Part shown: piece by piece, positions 6,852 through 9,929 of the stretch | Numbering within the stretch: position 1 is the first letter of the stretch | Layout of the letters: every line of letters starts with the position of its first letter | Assembly (NCBI GenBank): GCA_013824385.1 | Contig: PNNU01000087.1 | Location: 1 to 9,929 of the forward strand | Length of the DNA: 9,929 nt | DNA from: Anaerolinea sp. | Lineage (GTDB): Bacteria; Chloroflexota; Anaerolineae; Anaerolineales; Anaerolineaceae | Direction of reading: 5' to 3' | Made by a program: the position numbers and the translations under genes | The notes under the pieces: model-generated | Told to the model about the DNA's origin: nothing | Database searches by the model: none | Seen by the model: the letters and a program-made list of their open reading frames with translations, nothing else

Positions 6852-6880
6852 GGGGTTTTCTGTTCATGTGGGAATATAAT
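6852..6880 (+). promoter_or_regulatory. Probable promoter of the ABC transporter gene, perfect -10 TATAAT
   Basis: TATAAT occupies 6875-6880. At 17 bases upstream the -35 position holds GGGGTT (6852-6857), a poor match, so an activator or a TATAAT-driven weak promoter is possible. The transcript would begin near 6887 and carry a leader of about 29 bases with GAGGG before the ATG at 6916. Confidence 0.5.
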
Positions 6881-6915
6881 GAATTACTAAATTAGGTTTT
6901 TGAAGAGGGTTAAGT

Positions 6916-8838
6916 ATGCGCGGTCACATGATGAAAACACTGGCAAATGCACCAGACGAAGTTCCACACGTTTCGTGGGCTCTGTTGAAACGTGTGTTTA
7001 CCTATGCAAAACCATATGTCTGGCCATTAACTGGAATGCTGATTTTGATTTTGATCAGTACAGGTCTCACGTTGTTGACGCCTATGGTGTTGAGAAGGTT
7101 AATTGATAAAACCATTCCGGCAGGGGATATTAAGGGATTGATCTGGTTGGCAAGCTTTCTTTTTCTGATTCCGGTGGTCAACGGGGTATTTAATGTGATT
7201 CAAAGACGGTTGAACGCCACAGTAGGTGAAGGTGTGATTTACGATCTGCGGATTACGCTTTATTCAGGCTTGCAGCGTATGTCTTTGCGTTTCTTCACCA
7301 ATACCAAAGTCGGTGAGTTGATGAGCCGGCTCAATAATGACGTGGTGGGCGCTCAAAACGCCATCAGCAACACCTTCGTAACCATTTTTACTAATATCAT
7401 TCAAGTTGCTGCAACACTAATTGTAATGTTCACTTTTGAATGGCGTTTGACACTGATCAGTGTAATGATCACCCCACTTTTTATTTTAGCCATTCGTAAA
7501 CTGAGTGATCGCATGCGTGATATTGTTCGCAGCCAAATGGTGGCAAACGCACAAATGAATGCCATGATGCAAGAGACCCTCAATATTGGTGGGGCTTTGT
7601 TGGTAAAACTTTTTGGCAGACGTTTTCTCGAAGTGGACCGTTTTGGTGAACGAGCCAAACAGGTCAAAAACCAGGGTGTGGAGCGTGCTTATCTGGGGTC
7701 TATCTTTATGGCCATTATTGGGTTGGTGAGTGCCGTGGGGACTGCGTTGGTCTATGGGTTTGGCGGATATTTTGCGATCCGTGGATTATTCACTGTAGGA
7801 ACAATCGTGGCTTTTGGAGCATACCTTGGCAGTCTTTACGGCGCCTTGTTTGGTCTGGCGAACGCCCCCATGGATTTTGCCACCTCAGTGGTCAGTTTTG
7901 AGCGTGTTTTCGAAGTGATTGACATGCCTCTTGATATTGTGGAGAAATCTGATGCCAAGATACCACAGAATGTTAAAGGCCAGATTGATTTTGATAATGT
8001 AACGTTTACCTATCAAGCAGGGGACGAGCATCTTCTGAGTGACGTTCGCCGCTATGGCAGTACGGAATCAATCACAACTACACTTTCTGGCACCGAAACA
8101 ATATCCAATGCGGATGACGGCCATCACAGTCAAGCTCGCGGAAATGCACTGGAACATGTCAGTTTCTGTGTGGAACCGGGCAGCCTTGTGGCTTTGGTCG
8201 GTCCCAGTGGGGCCGGAAAAACCACCCTCACCTACTTGATCCCCCGGCTGTATGACCCCACCTCCGGCAGCATCCGTCTCGACGGCGTGGACTTGCGCGA
8301 CTTGAAGCTGGACGCACTCGCTGATCAAATCGGCATGGTCACTCAGGAAACTTATTTGTTTCATGACACCATCCGCACCAACCTGCTTTACTCCAGGTTG
8401 GATGCCAGCCAGGAAGAAATTGAGGCGGCCTGCAAGACAGCCAATATCCACGATTTCATATCCGATCTGCCTGATGGCTATAACACAGTGGTGGGTGAAC
8501 GCGGATACCGTCTCAGCGGCGGCGAAAAGCAGCGCATTGCATTGGCGCGCGTGATTTTGAAGGATCCGCGCATCCTCGTTTTGGATGAAGCGACCAGCAG
8601 TCTCGACAGCGAGTCTGAGGCACTCATCCAGGAAGCCCTCAATCGGGTGATGGCAGACCGTACGAGCATTGTCATTGCACATCGCTTGAGCACCATCCTC
8701 GCAGCGGACCAGATATTGGTGATTGATCGCGGCCAGGTGCTCGAACAAGGCACTCACTCTGAATTAATTGCGAAAAAGGGGTTGTATGCCCAGCTGTATA
8801 AAACCCAATTCCGTAAACACGGAAAAGATTTGGAATGA
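6916..8838 (+). CDS. ABC exporter half-transporter (MsbA/MDR-like), fused membrane and ATPase domains
   Basis: The 640-residue protein has the usual exporter order. An ABC transmembrane domain (about residues 20-325, six helices) includes the coupling-helix region ETLNIGGALLVKLFGR (220-235). The ATPase domain has A-loop Tyr366 in FTYQAG, Walker A GPSGAGKTT (429-437), Q-loop Q477, signature LSGGEKQR (533-540), Walker B ILVLDEATS (553-561), D-loop SSLD and H-loop His589, so the ATPase should be active. Such proteins pump lipids, peptides or drugs as homo- or heterodimers. The start at 6916 is supported by AGAGGG six bases upstream. Between A-loop and Walker A there is an extra stretch of about 38 residues (see findings). 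No second half-transporter or periplasmic partner lies next to it, which suggests a homodimer or a partner elsewhere. The substrate cannot be inferred. Confidence 0.93.
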   Translation: MRGHMMKTLANAPDEVPHVSWALLKRVFTYAKPYVWPLTGMLILILISTGLTLLTPMVLRRLIDKTIPAGDIKGLIWLASFLFLIPVVNGVFNVIQRRLNATVGEGVIYDLRITLYSGLQRMSLRFFTNTKVGELMSRLNNDVVGAQNAISNTFVTIFTNIIQVAATLIVMFTFEWRLTLISVMITPLFILAIRKLSDRMRDIVRSQMVANAQMNAMMQETLNIGGALLVKLFGRRFLEVDRFGERAKQVKNQGVERAYLGSIFMAIIGLVSAVGTALVYGFGGYFAIRGLFTVGTIVAFGAYLGSLYGALFGLANAPMDFATSVVSFERVFEVIDMPLDIVEKSDAKIPQNVKGQIDFDNVTFTYQAGDEHLLSDVRRYGSTESITTTLSGTETISNADDGHHSQARGNALEHVSFCVEPGSLVALVGPSGAGKTTLTYLIPRLYDPTSGSIRLDGVDLRDLKLDALADQIGMVTQETYLFHDTIRTNLLYSRLDASQEEIEAACKTANIHDFISDLPDGYNTVVGERGYRLSGGEKQRIALARVILKDPRILVLDEATSSLDSESEALIQEALNRVMADRTSIVIAHRLSTILAADQILVIDRGQVLEQGTHSELIAKKGLYAQLYKTQFRKHGKDLE

Positions 8839-8883
8839 TAAAGCAAAGGTTGATTTGCCGGAGTTGTTAATTTGCTATAAAAA

Positions 8884-8915
8884 AACCTCCACGGTTATAA
8901 GTATCCGCGGAGGTT
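8884..8915. terminator. Bidirectional terminator between convergent ABC and lipoprotein genes
   Basis: Arms at 8884-8894 (AACCTCCACGG) and 8905-8915 (CCGCGGAGGTT) form an 11-base stem with one mismatch and a 10-base loop. On the minus strand it is followed by a run of seven T (complement of the A-run 8879-8885), making a strong rho-independent terminator 18 bases after the lipoprotein stop. On the plus strand only TTTGG follows, so termination of the ABC transcript is weaker. Confidence 0.85.
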
Positions 8916-8933
8916 TGGATTTAAAGAAGGAGC

Positions 8934-9854
8934 TTAAGGTTGAACTTTTATTTCCTTGTTTAAGCATGTACCGGTGAGACCGTCTTCAGAACACACCTTT
9001 ACCCGCACGAAGAATGTTCCGCCGTAGGGTCTGTAATCAAAGTGTCCCGGGTTGTAGGGGCTGATGAACGCGTGTTCACCTTTAGTCAGATCGTTTTGAT
9101 ACCAATCCACGTGGCAATCGGTCCAACCTTCAAAATGATCACTGGAGTAGGTGGCAGATTTTTGGGTATTGGCATCGACAATATAAATCTTTATCGATTT
9201 CCAAACCATTTTATCTGTATTAGCCACGACTAAATTGAATGCGTAATCACCGCCAACGCATTCTTGTATACCTGAATAGGTGAGGCTGAATCCCATTTCA
9301 CTCTTCTGTGTGGGGGTCGGCAGTGGTTCAACCACTACCAGGTCTGCGCGATTGCCCTGGAGTGCCGCTCCTTCACTGAATACCCAGCAATAAGATCCTG
9401 GTAAGGAGGGGTTCTCAATGTAGAGGTAGCTGAGATTATTGTCGAGCTTGCCGACTGCGTTTACTTGCTGTCCGGCCGGGATGGATGCCACGGATGGATA
9501 TACGGTGTCAGGTCCAGTTCGGCAATTAGTGTTTTTAGCCAACGAAAGGGTTACTTTTCCACCAACATATGCTGTTAAAGCAGTCGGCGTTGCCACGAAT
9601 TCGCTCGTTGCAGTAGGTTCCACATTAGCGGTGGCGGTGGGTTCAAGCGTGGCTGTAGGTTCTGTTGTTGCGGTGGGTGCGGCAGTCGCAGTGGATTCGA
9701 CTCCGGCAGCATCTGTGGCTGCAGTAGTCGCAGTAATTGCAGGTGTGGCGGTAGCTTGCACTTCAGGTTGAGCCGTGGGTTGGGCGGCGCAGGCTGCCAA
9801 TGCAATTACTGTTACGAGGGTGAGAGCCCATAAAATCATTTTTTGTTTTTTCAT
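8934..9854 (-). CDS. Secreted lipoprotein with Thr/Ala/Pro linker, SH3-like domain and C-terminal Ig-like domain
   Basis: From the ATG at 9852-9854 the product is 306 residues. GGGAGGTTAAAT gives an ideal ribosome binding site here; the longer in-frame extension upstream (to 9914) lacks one and would bury the signal peptide. The N-terminus MKKQKMILWALTLVTVIALAAC is a lipoprotein signal with lipobox LAAC (C22 is the lipidated residue). Residues 25-95 are a Thr/Ala/Pro/Glu linker with repeated EPTAT units. Residues about 98-163 form an SH3-like domain: NTNCRTGPDTVYPSVASIP with C111, and SYCWVF with C156, probably a disulfide pair. Residues about 185-306 form a beta-rich module with C199, C247, C288 and C297 (VCSEDGLTGTC). 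Such architectures are frequent and expanded in Anaerolineae. The likely role is cell-surface attachment or ligand recognition; the precise function is unknown. It is convergent with the ABC gene. Confidence 0.88.
   Translation of the reverse strand: MKKQKMILWALTLVTVIALAACAAQPTAQPEVQATATPAITATTAATDAAGVESTATAAPTATTEPTATLEPTATANVEPTATSEFVATPTALTAYVGGKVTLSLAKNTNCRTGPDTVYPSVASIPAGQQVNAVGKLDNNLSYLYIENPSLPGSYCWVFSEGAALQGNRADLVVVEPLPTPTQKSEMGFSLTYSGIQECVGGDYAFNLVVANTDKMVWKSIKIYIVDANTQKSATYSSDHFEGWTDCHVDWYQNDLTKGEHAFISPYNPGHFDYRPYGGTFFVRVKVCSEDGLTGTCLNKEIKVQP
9570..9782 (-). repeat. Coding repeats of the lipoprotein linker
   Basis: The stretch encodes repeated TATxxP units such as EPTATLEPTATANVEPTATS. 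At DNA level the plus strand shows recurring GTAGGTTC/GTGGGTTC-like motifs, so length variation by recombination or slippage is possible. It tethers the SH3-like domain away from the membrane. Confidence 0.7.
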
Positions 9855-9865
9855 ATTTAACCTCC

Positions 9866-9895
9866 CAAGCAGGCATAAGTCATGCCTCTGACTTG
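9866..9895 (-). promoter_or_regulatory. Palindromic element just upstream of the lipoprotein ribosome binding site
   Basis: AGGCAT (9871-9876) pairs with ATGCCT (9882-9887) around a five-base centre, and flanking CAAG (9866-9869) and CTTG (9892-9895) extend the stem with an internal loop. A second, overlapping repeat, AAGTCA and TGACTT, shares the same bases. It could be a leader hairpin or an operator. A TAAGAT sequence on the minus strand about 15 bases further upstream could be the -10 box; the -35 would lie at the window edge. Confidence 0.35.
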
Positions 9896-9929
9896 TATCT
9901 TCCAATCTTATCATGGAGTTTGGGATAAA

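Noticed and set aside
8068..8757. Long open frame of 229 codons antisense to the ABC ATPase domain
   Set aside because: It lies fully opposite strongly conserved ATPase motifs, has no ribosome binding site of note and no recognisable domain; it is a codon-bias shadow.
9439..9771. Plus-strand frame of 110 codons rich in Val/Ala opposite the lipoprotein linker
   Set aside because: Its VAVGS-type repeats are simply the complement of the TATxxP linker repeats in the real gene.
1..9929. Defence island, biosynthetic cluster, prophage or CRISPR
   Set aside because: No nuclease, toxin, Cas, integrase, transposase, spaced repeat array or biosynthetic core enzyme is present; the ABC exporter and racemase alone do not make such a system.

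Overview
The window looks like a chromosomal segment of a bacterium from the Chloroflexota, most likely class Anaerolineae. This is inferred from protein style alone: two exported or membrane proteins carry Thr/Ala/Pro linkers built from repeated TATxxP-type units, one is a lipoprotein with a Cys-containing SH3-like domain of the kind common in Anaerolineae, and genes are preceded by GGAGG-type ribosome binding sites. There is no rRNA, tRNA, CRISPR array, transposase or phage gene, and no gene-free stretch over 300 bases.

Left part, all on the minus strand (1-5657). Reading in the direction of transcription, the first operon is a GTG-started HAD phosphatase, an aspartate/glutamate-type amino-acid racemase and a HEAT-repeat-like gene that is broken by one extra base in a homopolymer. 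Next comes an aldo/keto reductase of the Kv-beta type with its own promoter and a palindromic operator-like site over its transcription start; a hairpin follows it. Then comes a pair of transport genes, a TauE/SafE (TSUP) permease and a 12-helix MFS transporter resembling the FucP/NaGLT1 branch, followed by a weak hairpin and finally a small multi-helix membrane protein that runs off the left edge.

Right part (5838-9854). A divergent intergenic region separates the HAD operon from a plus-strand membrane protein. That protein joins a DUF4405-type four-helix domain, an internal twin-arginine motif, a Thr/Ala/Pro linker and a C-terminal six-cysteine module with a canonical EF-hand loop. After overlapping alternative hairpins and a perfect TATAAT box comes an ABC exporter half-transporter with an unusual insertion in its nucleotide-binding domain. 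A bidirectional terminator separates it from a convergent minus-strand lipoprotein with an SH3-like and an Ig-like domain.

Most genes are ordinary metabolic or transport functions and I see no clear new multi-gene system. The points most worth a second look are the frameshifted HEAT-like gene, the DUF4405/Tat/EF-hand fusion, the ABC nucleotide-binding-domain insertion and the palindromic site in front of the aldo/keto reductase.
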